From Chrysochromulina parva (taxonomy: Eukaryota; Haptophyta; Prymnesiales; Chrysochromulinaceae): a stretch of 28,954 bases of DNA. Made by a program: the position numbers and the translations under genes. The stretch spans positions 1 to 28,954 of the forward strand of contig PJAB01000355.1 in NCBI GenBank assembly GCA_002887195.1, in the 5' to 3' direction. Positions 7,846 to 17,045 of this stretch are shown here, in pieces. The notes under the pieces were generated by a model, which was given only the letters and a program-made list of their open reading frames with translations, ran no database searches and had not been told where the DNA came from. Every line of letters begins with the position of its first letter. The stretch's first letter is position 1.

Positions 7846-9478
7846 ATGGCGTCGATAAGGACCGTGCGTGAGGATAAGAAGCCGGTCGTTCGCAGCTCTG
7901 TGTCAAACGACGTCGATCACCTCGTCAACATGGGCGAGAAGGCTCTGCTCGAGACGGCGGCCAACACCGTGCACGACTTGCACAAGGACCAGATTCGCAT
8001 CAAGAAGATCAACGTGGGCATGACGGAGCTTTCGCACCTGCACGCGCAGCTCAATAGCATCAATACCCAGTCGACGCTCATCGTCGGTTTCGCCGTCAGC
8101 TCGCTAGGCGCGGATTCGCTCGCAGAGCTCGCGGACAACACGGGCCAGTTTTGCATCTACAAGTCCGTCGCCTCGAAAATTGTCGGCTTTATCTTCATCA
8201 ACGTGGGCGTCTTCTGCATCTTGAACGCGTTCACGGTGATCACGTGCGCAACGGCCATCACCACGTGGTCCAACCGTCGCTGCTTCGACTACCCGGACAC
8301 GCAGCATGTGGTGCGAGCGGTGCAGAAGATTATGTACGGCGACACGAACGTGAAGCTGCCCAGGTGGCGCGATGTGTGCTGCGACCCCGCTATGCGACGA
8401 CCCGTGCGCCACTTCCTCGACCTGCTCACCCAACGCTACGGCATCATCTCCTTTTGCTACAACGCCGCCTTCCTCTCCTTTTTCATCTCGACAGCCTCCC
8501 TGCTCTGGCTCTTCCTGATTACGGATAATTACGTGCGTCTCACGCCCGAGGGCAAGGCACCTGAGTGCACCTGATGGCTACCTGATGGCCTCCCTCATCA
8601 TCTTGCAGGTGTGCCTCACACCCGCGGACAAGGCGGAGGCGCTGATTGCCAAGGATTGCATCTGAGAGCGTCTGAGAGCGTCTGAGTGCGTCTGAGAGCG
8701 TCTTAGTGCGTCTGAGTGCGTCTGAGTGCGTCTGATTGCCTCCCTCATCAGGTGCGCCTCACACCCGAGGACAAGGCGGAGGCGCTCGCCGCGGTGGCGC
8801 AGCCGCTGCCCGGCAATGCGAACTATACCGTGTGGAACCCGTTTGTCATTCGTACGACGCGCGGCATCTATGCGGTACAGTGTACGAACCCGTACGTGAT
8901 GGCATCTGATGGCATCTGATGGCATCTGATGGCACTGATGGCACATGCACCCATGCAGTGAATATGCATACGATCGCACCTATGCTGTGGATTTTGCATA
9001 CGATTGCACCCATGCTGTGAATATGCTGTGAATATGCATACGGTTGCACCCATGCTGTCCAGTGTACGCCCACACTCCCTGACGAACCTGACGAACCTGG
9101 ACGAGTGGGAGGCCTCTGATTGCCTCTGATTGCCTCATCAGGTACGGTTACAGGCTGGACGAGTGGGAGGATAATTCGTACGGCATCATCCTGACCACGT
9201 TTGCGACCCTCATCGTGCTCTCGTGCATCGCGGTGCTCTGGAAGATACCCAATGACGTGGCACAGCAGTTCACCGACGAGAACCTGCTCAAGCTGTGGGG
9301 AGAGGTCACCTTCCGCCTGCCGACCCTCTCGGCAGGCGGCTATGTCGGAGCGGTCGGAGCGAGCGACGCTGCCGCATCGAGCTACGTCGGTCCGCGCGCG
9401 ACCCTCCCACCCCCGCGCCGAGAGTTTGTGCCGACGCAGCTGCAAGAGTTCATGGATCAGCCGCCGCGTGGCCAGTAA
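7846..9478 (+). CDS. Four-TM membrane protein, ORAI (CRAC channel)-like
   Basis: Three exons, 7846-8532, 8752-8891 and 9142-9478, give 387 residues (junction phases 0 and 2). The second junction restores the reading TNP-YGYRLDEWE. A basic, helical N-terminus with HLHAQLNSINTQSTLIVGFA leads into TM1. TM2 (GFIFINVGVFCILNAF), TM3 (FCYNAAFLSFFISTASLLWL) and TM4 (GIILTTFATLIVLSCIAVLW) follow, with a long TM3-TM4 loop carrying an NYT sequon. The topology and the TM1 pattern resemble ORAI store-operated Ca channels, with an acidic residue (D in GAD) near where ORAI has its selectivity glutamate. The homology is weak; another four-TM family is possible. Both introns contain copies of their flanking exon sequence. 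Confidence 0.6.
8533..8793 (+). repeat. Three copies of an exon start around intron 1
   Basis: The sequence encoding V-R-L-T-P-E-D-K-A at the start of exon 2 (8752) occurs as a diverged copy directly at the 5' splice site (8533-8558, encoding VRLTPEGKA) and again in mid-intron (8610-8651, encoding VCLTPADKAEAL, preceded by its own cttgcag). Between them runs a minisatellite of gcgtctga units (8664-8732). The first intron bases are therefore a degenerate copy of the first bases of the next exon. Confidence 0.85.
8892..9141 (+). repeat. Intron 2 with minisatellites and a decayed copy of the exon junction
   Basis: The 5' part is tandem gatggcatct (8897-8932); the middle repeats a unit around cccatgctgtgaatatgca. 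The 3' part carries cagtgtacg (compare exon 2 near 8879) and an exact 16-mer ctggacgagtgggagg at 9097-9112 that recurs in exon 3 at 9155-9170. The pentamer gtacg occurs at both ends, at the donor (8892) and right after the acceptor (9142), like a short target-site duplication. Confidence 0.8.
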
Positions 9479-9751
9479 GGTAGCCATTAGTCAGCCGTTG
9501 TCCGCTTTGAGCCCGTCGACCGTTAACGATGGCAAGATGGCAACGGTGTACACGTGAATACGAGCGGTCACCAGCCTTGCGCATGCGAAGCAATCCGTGT
9601 GTACGCGAAAACCGCCCGTCCCGTACATGTCACCGAGTAACGGCATGAGTACTTAGCAGGCGGATCTAGGTCGTCAGGCGTCGTCTTGAGCGACCGCGTC
9701 TTCTTGAGCATGCGGCTGTTCTGTGCAAGCTTTTTGCACTGAAAACCATCC

Positions 9752-10399
9752 ATGCCTTGTTGGGCCAACTTTTACGAGGCGGCGTCGCAATTTGACCCGC
9801 TCAACCCGGAACCGCTGCTCGAGATCATCAACAGCGGCGCCCACCTCGACCTTCCCGACCGGGACGGCCTCACGCTGCTTCACTACGCCGCCCGCGAGGG
9901 GCACTATGACGCCGTCCGGATGCTGGTGGAGGTGGGCGTCAAGCTGGAGATTCAGGACCGCGAGTACGTGCAGCGCCGCGTTGGCCCGCGCCCGCCTTTC
10001 CCCTCCGCTGCGCCCTCACCCGCCGCGCGCTCGCTCTCGCGCTCCTCCTCTCGTAGAGGCCGCACGCCGCTGCACCTCGCCTGCCTCTACGCCAACTACC
10101 CGCAGCGGACGGCGGGCTCACAGCACGTGGAGATCGCCAAGTATCTCCAGCACGAGCACGCCAACACGAGCACCGCAGACAAGTACAATCGCGTACCGCT
10201 GTCCTACCTGCCGCAGTCCGCCAAGAAGCACGGCGTCGTGAGCTCGGTGGCCCTCCGCACTCCGGCCGTGTACGAGCCGCGATCGGTGTGGGCGGTGGAG
10301 CAGGTGGTGCATGCGAACCGCGCGATGCTCGGCACGGGCGGAGGCGTCCTCGACGGCAGCGTCGCGCAGGCGAGCGCCATCATCCTCAGCCGTCCGTGA
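9752..10399 (+). CDS. Small ankyrin-repeat protein
   Basis: Exons 9752-9963 and 10057-10399 give 184 residues. The 93-bp intron (gtacgtgc...ctcgtag) is a multiple of three and has no stop, so it stays open if retained, but removing it restores a perfect ankyrin repeat: LEIQDRE-GRTPLHLACLYA. One clear upstream repeat is DGLTLLHYAAREGHYDAVRM; a diverged third begins near DKYNRVPLSYL. There is no signal peptide or membrane segment. The family mediates protein-protein contacts, and the partner cannot be inferred. Retention would add 31 Ser/Pro/Arg-rich residues between repeats, a possible alternative isoform. Confidence 0.8.
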   Translation: MPCWANFYEAASQFDPLNPEPLLEIINSGAHLDLPDRDGLTLLHYAAREGHYDAVRMLVEVGVKLEIQDREYVQRRVGPRPPFPSAAPSPAARSLSRSSSRRGRTPLHLACLYANYPQRTAGSQHVEIAKYLQHEHANTSTADKYNRVPLSYLPQSAKKHGVVSSVALRTPAVYEPRSVWAVEQVVHANRAMLGTGGGVLDGSVAQASAIILSRP

Positions 10400-10775
10400 G
10401 CGTAGCCGCGGTGTCAGAGAACAGACTGAGAGAGAGGTGATCGTGATGGAGAGAGAGAGGTGACGGGACCTACAGCTCTCGAGATCGAGATTCGAGATCG
10501 CGATCTGGGCCGGTCGAGGGCTCTCGAGATCCGGATCAGCGAACTCCTCGAGTCTTGCTCTCTTTGCCCGACCGGGACCGGCGGGGGATCGGCGGTGATT
10601 ACGTTAAGGCGGTGTCGTCCGGGCGGTGAGTCGGCACGACGCGATGACGTTGACGACGCGTTTGCCCTAGAAAATCTAAAACAGTTTACCGACCGCGTGT
10701 TGCGTCCCGACGTCGGCCGGGTGCGTTTTTGCGGCGAATTCCTTCACACCGCCCGGCGCTCATCGTCACACTTCG
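10400..10775. other. Intergenic region between convergent genes
   Basis: This separates the 3' ends of the ankyrin and HAD genes. Around 10475-10535 are overlapping palindromic words built on ctcgaga and gatcg (for example ctctcgagatc twice and gagatcgcgatc). I see no gene or RNA. Confidence 0.5.
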
Positions 10776-11933
10776 TTATCGAATAGTTTTCGCAGTCGCA
10801 CGGCCAACAAGCAAGCCGAGCGCAAACGCGAGTGCGCACGCTGTCCCGGCGGCTGTCGCCGCTGAGCCCGAGGGACGTCCCACGCCCGAGGACTGCGCCG
10901 TGCTGAGCACGCCAGCTACCAGTGGCAAGGACAGCACCCAGCGCCACTGCCTTGACCATCCGGGCGGCGTGCGCAGTTCGGCGCTCGCGTCGAGAGTGCT
11001 CAGCGCTCTTGCCACGCGTGAGCGCGCTACGGGACCAGCCGCAAGCGCGCTCGCAAGCAGTGCCCAGCCACGCGACACGCCGACCGTCTCGGCGGCCGAG
11101 GCGCCCAGAACGGCGCCCGCGGCCGTGCGGTGCGGCGCGGTATGCGTGTAGTGGAGTCCAAGGAAGGCTCGCCCACGCGCAGAAAGCGCATCGCCAACTG
11201 CCTGGCAGTGTGCTTGACGATCATCCACGAGCACCACCCTCGGCTGCGGCAACGGCTGCGGCCGCGCTGCAGCCGATGACGGTGCCATCGCGGCCGCCTC
11301 CTTGGATGCGGCCTCGTACGCGAGAAGGCCCTGAGGCTTCCGCGAGCCGCTGCAGAAGACGATGCCGTTCGCGTGGGCAAGAGGCGGAGATTGCAATCTC
11401 GGAGAGTGGGGAACAGTCGACACCGGCACGTCCGGCGGAGATTGCAGCTCGCCGAGCGACCGGGTCTCGTCAAACAGGCCTCCCAGTCCACAGCGCGCGA
11501 GCTGGGCGAGCGTGTCCTTGGCCATCTCCGGGCCGCGTGCTGTGAGGCCGATCATGGTGTAGCCGGCGGCCTTGAGATCCAAGAGAACGCGTTGTGTCGT
11601 AGCGCCTTCCGGTGGCACCACTGTGCACGTGCATTGCAACGCCTGCCACAGCTGCACGGCCACCGTCCACGAAGTTTGAACCTCCACGCCTGCATCTACA
11701 AGCGCGTCCTTGAAACCGACCGCCCACGGCTCGCTTGCGTCATTCTCGGGCGAGACGAGCGTCTCATCAATATCCAGATAGAGCACGTCGCCCGGCACCA
11801 GGTGAGTCTTGAGGTCGGCGATTGTGGAGAGGGGCGTCACCACGTCGCCGGGCACCAGGTGAGTCTTGAGGTCGGCCATTGAGAGGGGCGTCAAACAGAG
11901 CCTTTGTGTGCTTGGGTGTCGAATTCTAAACAT
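10776..11933 (-). CDS. HAD-superfamily hydrolase, DUF2608 type, membrane-anchored
   Basis: This single-exon gene encodes 385 residues from an ATG. The HAD motifs occur in order: LYLDIDETLVSP (motif I, DxDxT), GLTARG (motif II Thr), SGSRKPQGLL (motif III Lys) and VVLVDDR (motif IV). The GLTARG and FCSGSRKPQG surroundings fit the DUF2608 group of predicted phosphatases; the substrate is unknown. Near the C-terminus are two hydrophobic segments (WVLSLPLVAGVLS and CALAFALGLLVG), suggesting tail anchoring. The N-terminus contains a tandem duplication, TPLS(M/TI)ADLKTHLVPGDV twice, just before motif I. Translation could also start at the second Met (11879). Confidence 0.8.
   Translation of the reverse strand: MFRIRHPSTQRLCLTPLSMADLKTHLVPGDVVTPLSTIADLKTHLVPGDVLYLDIDETLVSPENDASEPWAVGFKDALVDAGVEVQTSWTVAVQLWQALQCTCTVVPPEGATTQRVLLDLKAAGYTMIGLTARGPEMAKDTLAQLARCGLGGLFDETRSLGELQSPPDVPVSTVPHSPRLQSPPLAHANGIVFCSGSRKPQGLLAYEAASKEAAAMAPSSAAARPQPLPQPRVVLVDDRQAHCQAVGDALSARGRAFLGLHYTHTAPHRTAAGAVLGASAAETVGVSRGWALLASALAAGPVARSRVARALSTLDASAELRTPPGWSRQWRWVLSLPLVAGVLSTAQSSGVGRPSGSAATAAGTACALAFALGLLVGRATAKTIR
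11786..11894 (-). repeat. About 55-bp tandem duplication at the N-terminus of the HAD gene
   Basis: The copies at about 11843-11894 and 11786-11839 differ by a 3-bp indel and a few bases. Both encode ADLKTHLVPGDV preceded by TPLS, so the duplication stays in frame. Confidence 0.85.
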
Positions 11934-12119
11934 TGGCTGTGAATACGTCTTTGAAGAGCTTCAAAACCAGAATCGAGCCTACACTCTCGATTTCGTCGCC
12001 ACACATGTCTTCCCGGTCGATGGACTCCAGGAGCTGTATGGCCGCCGCGCGTGTCCGGCAAGCGCTTCGGTCCCAGTATTGTACACGCACAGAACCAGTA
12101 CGACGCTTGCGAACGTCAC
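11934..12119. promoter_or_regulatory. Shared upstream region of the HAD and proline-rich genes
   Basis: The ATGs at 11933 (minus) and 12120 (plus) are 186 bp apart and divergent. I see no clear core-promoter motif. Confidence 0.4.
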
Positions 12120-13001
12120 ATGGCTTCACGCCAACCGTCCGTGGTGGTGCCGCCGCACGGTGCGGCACGCTGGCTGGGCCTCGCGCTTCTCGCTGCGGGC
12201 GCTTCGTTGTCTACCTGCCAGCTGATCCGCCCTCCGCCTCCGTCGATCCGCCCTCCGCCTCCATGGAGGCCACCTCCGCCTCAACCGCCACCCTTGGGGG
12301 ACTGCAACTGTCCGGGCAGCTATTGCTTGGGCTATTGCTATGGCGGCCTGTGTGTGACGGGTGAGAGTGGCTACGGCTGCGCCGCACCTCCGCCACTTCC
12401 CGCTCCTCCACCTCCGTCACCGCCGCCGCCGCCGCCTTCCCCTAATCCGCCGCCGCCCTTCCCACCAAGGCCGAAGCGACCGCCTTCTCCACCGAGACCG
12501 CCGTCGGCCCCCCCCCCGCCTCCTCGGCCACCTCCGCCTCCGCCTCCGCCGTCACCACCTCCGCCTTGGAATACACCCACCGGGCCGCTAGGCCAAGCGT
12601 TAGGCATGAGCGAAGAACAAACGAACTTGATCATGCTCGGATACGGCGCCGGCAGCATTGCTGCCATATTTATCTGCGGTCGCATGTGCTTTGTCTACTC
12701 CAAACGCGCAGCAAAGCGGCGGACCGCGAAGCCTAGTATCAAGCGCGGCGGCGTGCAGGTCGAGGAGGACGTTATCCTTTATCTGAATTCGGGAGAGCAC
12801 TATGCGGCGAAGGGTGGACGCGTGCGGGTGAATCCTGAACTTGGCGATTCCCCGCGCGGGGGGATTCGCGCGTCCTTTGATACGGAGCTCTCCGAGCCTC
12901 CGGCGACGGAGGAGGCCGAGGCCGATGCGACGCTACCGACGATACCGAGCTCTCCGAGGCTGACCCCAGAGAAGCGTGAGGAGAGGATGACGTGGGCGTG
13001 A
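12120..13001 (+). CDS. Proline-rich type I membrane protein (hydroxyproline-rich style)
   Basis: The start is the ATG at 12120; the open frame extends upstream only to a GTG. The 293-residue product begins with a signal peptide (WLGLALLAAGASLSTC). A Pro-rich stretch is split by a Cys-rich module (CNCPGSYCLGYCYGGLC ... GYGC). A long PPPPSPPPP-type spacer then leads to one membrane segment (LIMLGYGAGSIAAIFICG), followed by a basic stop-transfer (SKRAAKRR) and an acidic cytoplasmic tail of about 100 residues. The P/S spacer resembles extensin or pherophorin-type wall glycoproteins of algae, so a cell-surface role is likely, but the family is not identified. Confidence 0.75.
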   Translation: MASRQPSVVVPPHGAARWLGLALLAAGASLSTCQLIRPPPPSIRPPPPWRPPPPQPPPLGDCNCPGSYCLGYCYGGLCVTGESGYGCAAPPPLPAPPPPSPPPPPPSPNPPPPFPPRPKRPPSPPRPPSAPPPPPRPPPPPPPPSPPPPWNTPTGPLGQALGMSEEQTNLIMLGYGAGSIAAIFICGRMCFVYSKRAAKRRTAKPSIKRGGVQVEEDVILYLNSGEHYAAKGGRVRVNPELGDSPRGGIRASFDTELSEPPATEEAEADATLPTIPSSPRLTPEKREERMTWA

Positions 13002-13592
13002 TCGTCCGTCCTCCGTCGATCATCGTTGCTTCAGTGGTATTGAGTCTTCGGACTTCGCGGGAGCCTGCAGCCTCGCTGCGACTCTCTGGCGCGTTCCACC
13101 ACGCCGTTGTAGAAGTCTTGCTATCGTGCCCGTGGCCGTGCCGCGTGGGCTGGCAACTCTTTCTCGTAATCAACCGTAACACGTGTCGGCGGCTCTCTCG
13201 TCTCTGTGTATCGGCTATGTCGGCTCCCCGCCGACCGGGCGGGCCGGTCCGACTCAGTGCAGTCGCCGACTCCGCGCGAGCCGAGCCCCTGAGACGCTGA
13301 GAGGCAGCTCTGGGTTCGAGCCGTTCGACGGAGGCGCCTCTCATCGCATCGCGTGTGGCGCCCCCCGTAACGCGGCGGCGAGATCCACAATAGTTAATAA
13401 TGGACCGTACGCCTCCCTGGGGCCTCAAAAAAAAGGCGTGAGTCCGCCGCCGGGGCGCGGGCCATGGCCACGGTCGCGCATGCGCCCGCGACATCACCTC
13501 ACCTAACTTTTCCTAATTCGCAGAGCTGTCGCAGCATGTGTCGCTGTGACGCGCCGAGCCCGAGGGTCACAGTCACACCCTCGCTTTGAAGC
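13002..13592. other. Intergenic region between convergent genes
   Basis: About 590 bp contain only short, biased frames. There is an A8 run near 13428 and a ggtcacagtcacacc word near 13565. I see no gene, RNA or repeat worth naming. Confidence 0.5.
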
Positions 13593-15092
13593 TCAACTCG
13601 CCGCTCGCTGACGATGACGCATGAGGAGCTGATCGCGTGTGCTGTCACCGCCGAGCTGCTCACACGAAGGGTGCGGCGTCACCGGCAGCCCGCGCGCACC
13701 GAGCGCCGCACCGAGCGCTGCGGCGGGCGTGGACGGCGTCAACGGGCGCGTCGCCAGCGCCTCCAGCGCCTCCGGTTCCTCCTCCTCCTCGATGCCCATC
13801 GCCAGTCCGGTGCTCTGCCCAAACGAGCCCCCATGCGAGCCCCCGGAGGACAGCGAGGCTGCGGCCCGGGGCGGCAGCGAGCCGAGAGCGCGTAGGTGGG
13901 CGGATCGGAATGGCTTGGTGCGCGGCAGGCCGGTGCGTGGCAGCGGGCGCGTGCGCCCCACGCCCGGCGGCACCGCGTACTCGTGCGCTGGTCCAGGCAT
14001 CTCGACCGACGCGTTGCGCATCGCGAGCTGACGTGCGAGAAGTCCTCCATGGCCGTCCTGTACTCCTGTGGTCGCAACGAGGCGCCCACGGATATTGGTT
14101 CGTCCGCGCGAGTGGCGGTTGGTGTGAAACAAGCTCCCACTGGGCACCTGAGCGCCCTTGGCTGAGCCCCCGTCGCCCTCCGCTCCCCAGTCCTCAGATG
14201 CCGGAGTGCTCGTCGCCATGGCTATCGGAGCGCCGGCCGGAGTCGAGACGCGAGATGATGAGGTACCGGTATGGACCCACTGTTCGGCCGTGCCGCCGGC
14301 CAAATTAGGGTCGGCCGTGCCGCCTTCCAAATTCGGATCGACCGTGCCGCCGGCCTCGCCGGTGGGCGAGCCGTGCGGTAAGGGCGCGGGCACGACCTGA
14401 CGTTGCAGGTGGTCCACGTGTTGATAGCGTGAGGGCGGCGGCGCCCCGAAGGCCGCGGAGGGCAGATCCCGGTTAGGCAGCGGGTTGGCGTTGGTGCCAT
14501 CGTGCCAATCGGGCGCACCCTCCATGAGATCGGGTGGGCCGCCCGTGCCGCTCAGCTTCGACGTGCGCCCGGCGCTCCGGCTAAAGTCGACGTGCCGCGC
14601 CGCGAGCGCAATCCGCGTGTCGAGTGGTGAATAGCTGAACGGTGAAGGAAGCTCGGGCGGCGGCTGGCGTGTATTCGGCGCGCCGTCGATGGGGCGCAGC
14701 TGGCCATCCGGCGTCTCCTCATAGATGAAGCCAGTCGCCGTTTGGGCCCGTATCGACGGCGTCGTGCCGCGCTGCCGGATCTCTTCGCGCGCCGCGAGCA
14801 TCGGCCTGCGCACTGCTTTGGCTGTGGCGATGCGCGGCGGCGGCTGCGACTGCGGACGGACCATGGCCGTGTACAGCTCGGGACGGTGCGAGCCCGGGCC
14901 AAGGGCGCTGGTGACCGTCTTCTTATTGCACGCACGCTCCGGGCCCAGGAAGGCTGAGAAGCCTGCAACCGATTCGCCGGACCGGGCCTCCACCCTGAAT
15001 GAGGGCTGCTCGTAGCGGCCCGGTCCGACGCCGGGCGGCGTACTCCTTACCATCGCCGATGCGGAGCGCGAGGAGGTGCTGTTGCCAAACAT
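13593..15092 (-). CDS. PG-rich, probably disordered protein; possible axonemal STPG/SHIPPO type
   Basis: A single-exon frame of 499 residues starts at an ATG. The N-terminus has TPPGVGPGRYEQP and SALGPGSHRPELY, and a later stretch reads EMPGPAHEYAVPPGVG. These resemble the PGPGxY repeats of sperm-tail PG-rich (SHIPPO/ODF3/STPG) proteins that bind flagellar microtubules. The rest is basic, Pro/Ser/Gly-rich and largely disordered. It includes a short in-frame repeat of GGT(V/A)(D/E)PNL units near 14290-14365 and an EEEEEPEALEAL acidic patch. There is no signal peptide or membrane span. The flagellar assignment rests on a few motifs and is tentative. Confidence 0.6.
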   Translation of the reverse strand: MFGNSTSSRSASAMVRSTPPGVGPGRYEQPSFRVEARSGESVAGFSAFLGPERACNKKTVTSALGPGSHRPELYTAMVRPQSQPPPRIATAKAVRRPMLAAREEIRQRGTTPSIRAQTATGFIYEETPDGQLRPIDGAPNTRQPPPELPSPFSYSPLDTRIALAARHVDFSRSAGRTSKLSGTGGPPDLMEGAPDWHDGTNANPLPNRDLPSAAFGAPPPSRYQHVDHLQRQVVPAPLPHGSPTGEAGGTVDPNLEGGTADPNLAGGTAEQWVHTGTSSSRVSTPAGAPIAMATSTPASEDWGAEGDGGSAKGAQVPSGSLFHTNRHSRGRTNIRGRLVATTGVQDGHGGLLARQLAMRNASVEMPGPAHEYAVPPGVGRTRPLPRTGLPRTKPFRSAHLRALGSLPPRAAASLSSGGSHGGSFGQSTGLAMGIEEEEEPEALEALATRPLTPSTPAAALGAALGARGLPVTPHPSCEQLGGDSTRDQLLMRHRQRAAS

Positions 15093-15575
15093 GGCAGCAG
15101 CGTGAGCGCGGTGCCGCGAGCGTCAGCAGCAGCGCCAAGCAGAGGCGGCGTCGAGCAAAGCGATCTCGCACACATGCTAAAAACAGTCCGGCGCCCACGA
15201 CGACGCGTTCGTGTTCATGTTTAACACAGCGTGATGAGGCGCACTCGAGCGCCTCGATCGCTTTTTCTATGATGCAACTAGAATTTCATCTGGTTCGTCG
15301 TGTGTGTGTGGGCTTACGGCGTCGCAGCCGCGCGTGTCCGCGTGGTCCGCGTGCGTCGGTGGTGTCGATCGCGGTCGGCCCAGCAGACCCCAGTCGCCCC
15401 AGAGTTGCAGAGAGCAGAGTCCCCATATGTGTGAAAAAACCGTCAGCCGCATTCCGAAATTGTACTGAGCTCGAGAGTGGAAGTACTTAAAGTCAAGTAC
15501 TGAATCACCATGTGTCGGAATCCTGACCGAGGTCCAGTATTGCATCGCGCCGCCGGCACAAAATTGCAGTACCGG
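15093..15575. other. Intergenic region between two minus-strand genes
   Basis: About 480 bp hold the presumed promoter and leader of the PG-rich gene and the 3' end of the TMBIM gene's surroundings. A palindrome-like gtacttaaagtcaagtac lies near 15482-15500. No other feature is seen. Confidence 0.45.
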
Positions 15576-16442
15576 TCATCTCTCGTCCCTGTCCATGATG
15601 GTGGCGAGGTGCATGAATAGGCTCACAATGTCGGTGTACAGAGTGGCAGCGGCGAGCAGGTGCTCGTTCGGCCGGATCTGTCGCTTCTTCTTCCCGCCCA
15701 TCATCATCTGGGTGTTCACGACGAGGTAGCCCATGTAGAGAGCCACACCCGCCGCCAGCCTGACCGTTATCATCCAGTCGCCGCCAAAGAGCATCTGGAA
15801 GCCGCCGAGGACGAAGAGGGCCCACATGCCGCCCGAGAGCAGCCCGCCGGACGCGGTCACGTCGCGTCGCGTTGTGAGCGCGTACAGGGTGAGCCCGCCT
15901 GTCGCGGCCGCCGTCGTGGCTGCTGCGCGCAGTAGGAGCGCCGTCGACATCCCTGCGGTGACCGAGCCGATCGAGAGGGCCTCAAAGGCAGTGAAGATGC
16001 CGAGGAGAAGGTAGGCGAGCGGCGAGGACGCTTGCCGCTGGTTGGGCATGTACTGCAGCGCGACGAGCGGCAGGAGCGGCAGGAAGACCATCCCAAGACC
16101 GAGCCTGCTCATCAGCTGCACGGCCATGAGCGGCGAGGCACGGAGCAGCGCGATGATGGCAGTTGTGAGGAGCAGCTGGACCGTGACGGTCGAATAGACC
16201 TTTTGCATGAAGGCCTTGCGGACCGCGGGCCGCTCGAACTGCTGCACCACGAACACGCGCTCAGCATTGCTCATCTCCGGCTCAGCAGGCACGCGCGCTC
16301 TCGACGGCTCGACGGCAGACCGACCGCTCTGGTACCGGGTGGACGAAGCGCCGCCTCTCAGGCTGAGGACGGGTAACCGACGGTCGGCTCCCGCGGCCGC
16401 GAGCAGAGCCAGCACGCCGATGAACTGAAGCGAGCGTGCCAT
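15576..16442 (-). CDS. Bax inhibitor-1 / TMBIM (LFG) family membrane protein
   Basis: A single exon encodes 288 residues from an ATG. A cleavable signal peptide (FIGVLALLAAAGA) is followed by LSLRGGAS, a motif I associate with precursors in algae with secondary plastids. Seven hydrophobic segments then follow, ending with VNTQMMMGGKKK and LYTDIVSLFMHL, the hallmark C-terminal pair of TMBIM/GRINA-type calcium-leak and anti-death proteins. In the usual family signature the first of these reads DTQ; here it is NTQ (N243), while the second Asp (D271) is kept, so the proposed Asp-Asp pH-sensing pair is half lost. A plastid, ER or Golgi location cannot be decided from sequence. Confidence 0.88.
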   Translation of the reverse strand: MARSLQFIGVLALLAAAGADRRLPVLSLRGGASSTRYQSGRSAVEPSRARVPAEPEMSNAERVFVVQQFERPAVRKAFMQKVYSTVTVQLLLTTAIIALLRASPLMAVQLMSRLGLGMVFLPLLPLVALQYMPNQRQASSPLAYLLLGIFTAFEALSIGSVTAGMSTALLLRAAATTAAATGGLTLYALTTRRDVTASGGLLSGGMWALFVLGGFQMLFGGDWMITVRLAAGVALYMGYLVVNTQMMMGGKKKRQIRPNEHLLAAATLYTDIVSLFMHLATIMDRDER

Positions 16443-17045
16443 TTGTGAAGTTCACGCTCTGGTGAACCACGTTGGTGCGTGAACGTGATGGACGTTCACA
16501 TCAGCGGAGAAAGTGCACCTCGAGTTGCCATCTTAAGAAGTAGTTTCTTCAGAAGCGCGCGCGCGCGCGCAAGGCCGAAGCCCGACGCCGCGCGCGCCGC
16601 ACGCCTGCGCGCGGCACGTTGGCGCGCGGCTCGTTCTCAGAGGCAAGGCAGATGCATCAGAGGCCCCATTATAAAGACGTACCGCCCGCCTGCGAGGCTC
16701 TCTCTATCATCCTTCGCTGTTCGCTATACTGCCACCTTGACTGAGCACTTCCAACTTGCACTCCGCGACACACTGTTCGAGCATGAGCGCGAGCCCAACA
16801 CCACACTCATGACCTGACTTGATCCGCACACTGTGCACAAAGACCAACCCCAAATGGGTGGCAGGGAGATGGCATCTCGTCGGCAGATCCATCGGGAGAT
16901 GGCATCTCGTCGGCAGATCCATCGGGAGATGGATGGCAGCGCTCGCCCTCCGATGCTGCGGGGCGCGTCGCGCTGGGCGCGTCGCGCGGGGCGCTGAATA
17001 AATAGAGGCGCCAGCGACGCCCCGGAGACTGGTGGCTGCGATTCG
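16443..17045. other. Intergenic region with simple repeats
   Basis: The presumed TMBIM promoter contains short inverted words (cttaagaag, gtgaacgt/acgttcac) and a (gc)n run at 16557-16571. Further right is a 30-bp tandem repeat, listed separately. No gene is supported. Confidence 0.5.
16864..16932. repeat. 30-bp tandem repeat
   Basis: Two identical units starting gggagatggcatctcgtcgg (16864-16893 and 16894-16923) are followed by a partial third. It lies just downstream of the permease gene. Confidence 0.9.

Noticed and set aside
13270..13340. tRNA-like T-arm word gggttcgagcc
   Set aside because: No matching D-arm, anticodon arm or acceptor stem could be folded around it.
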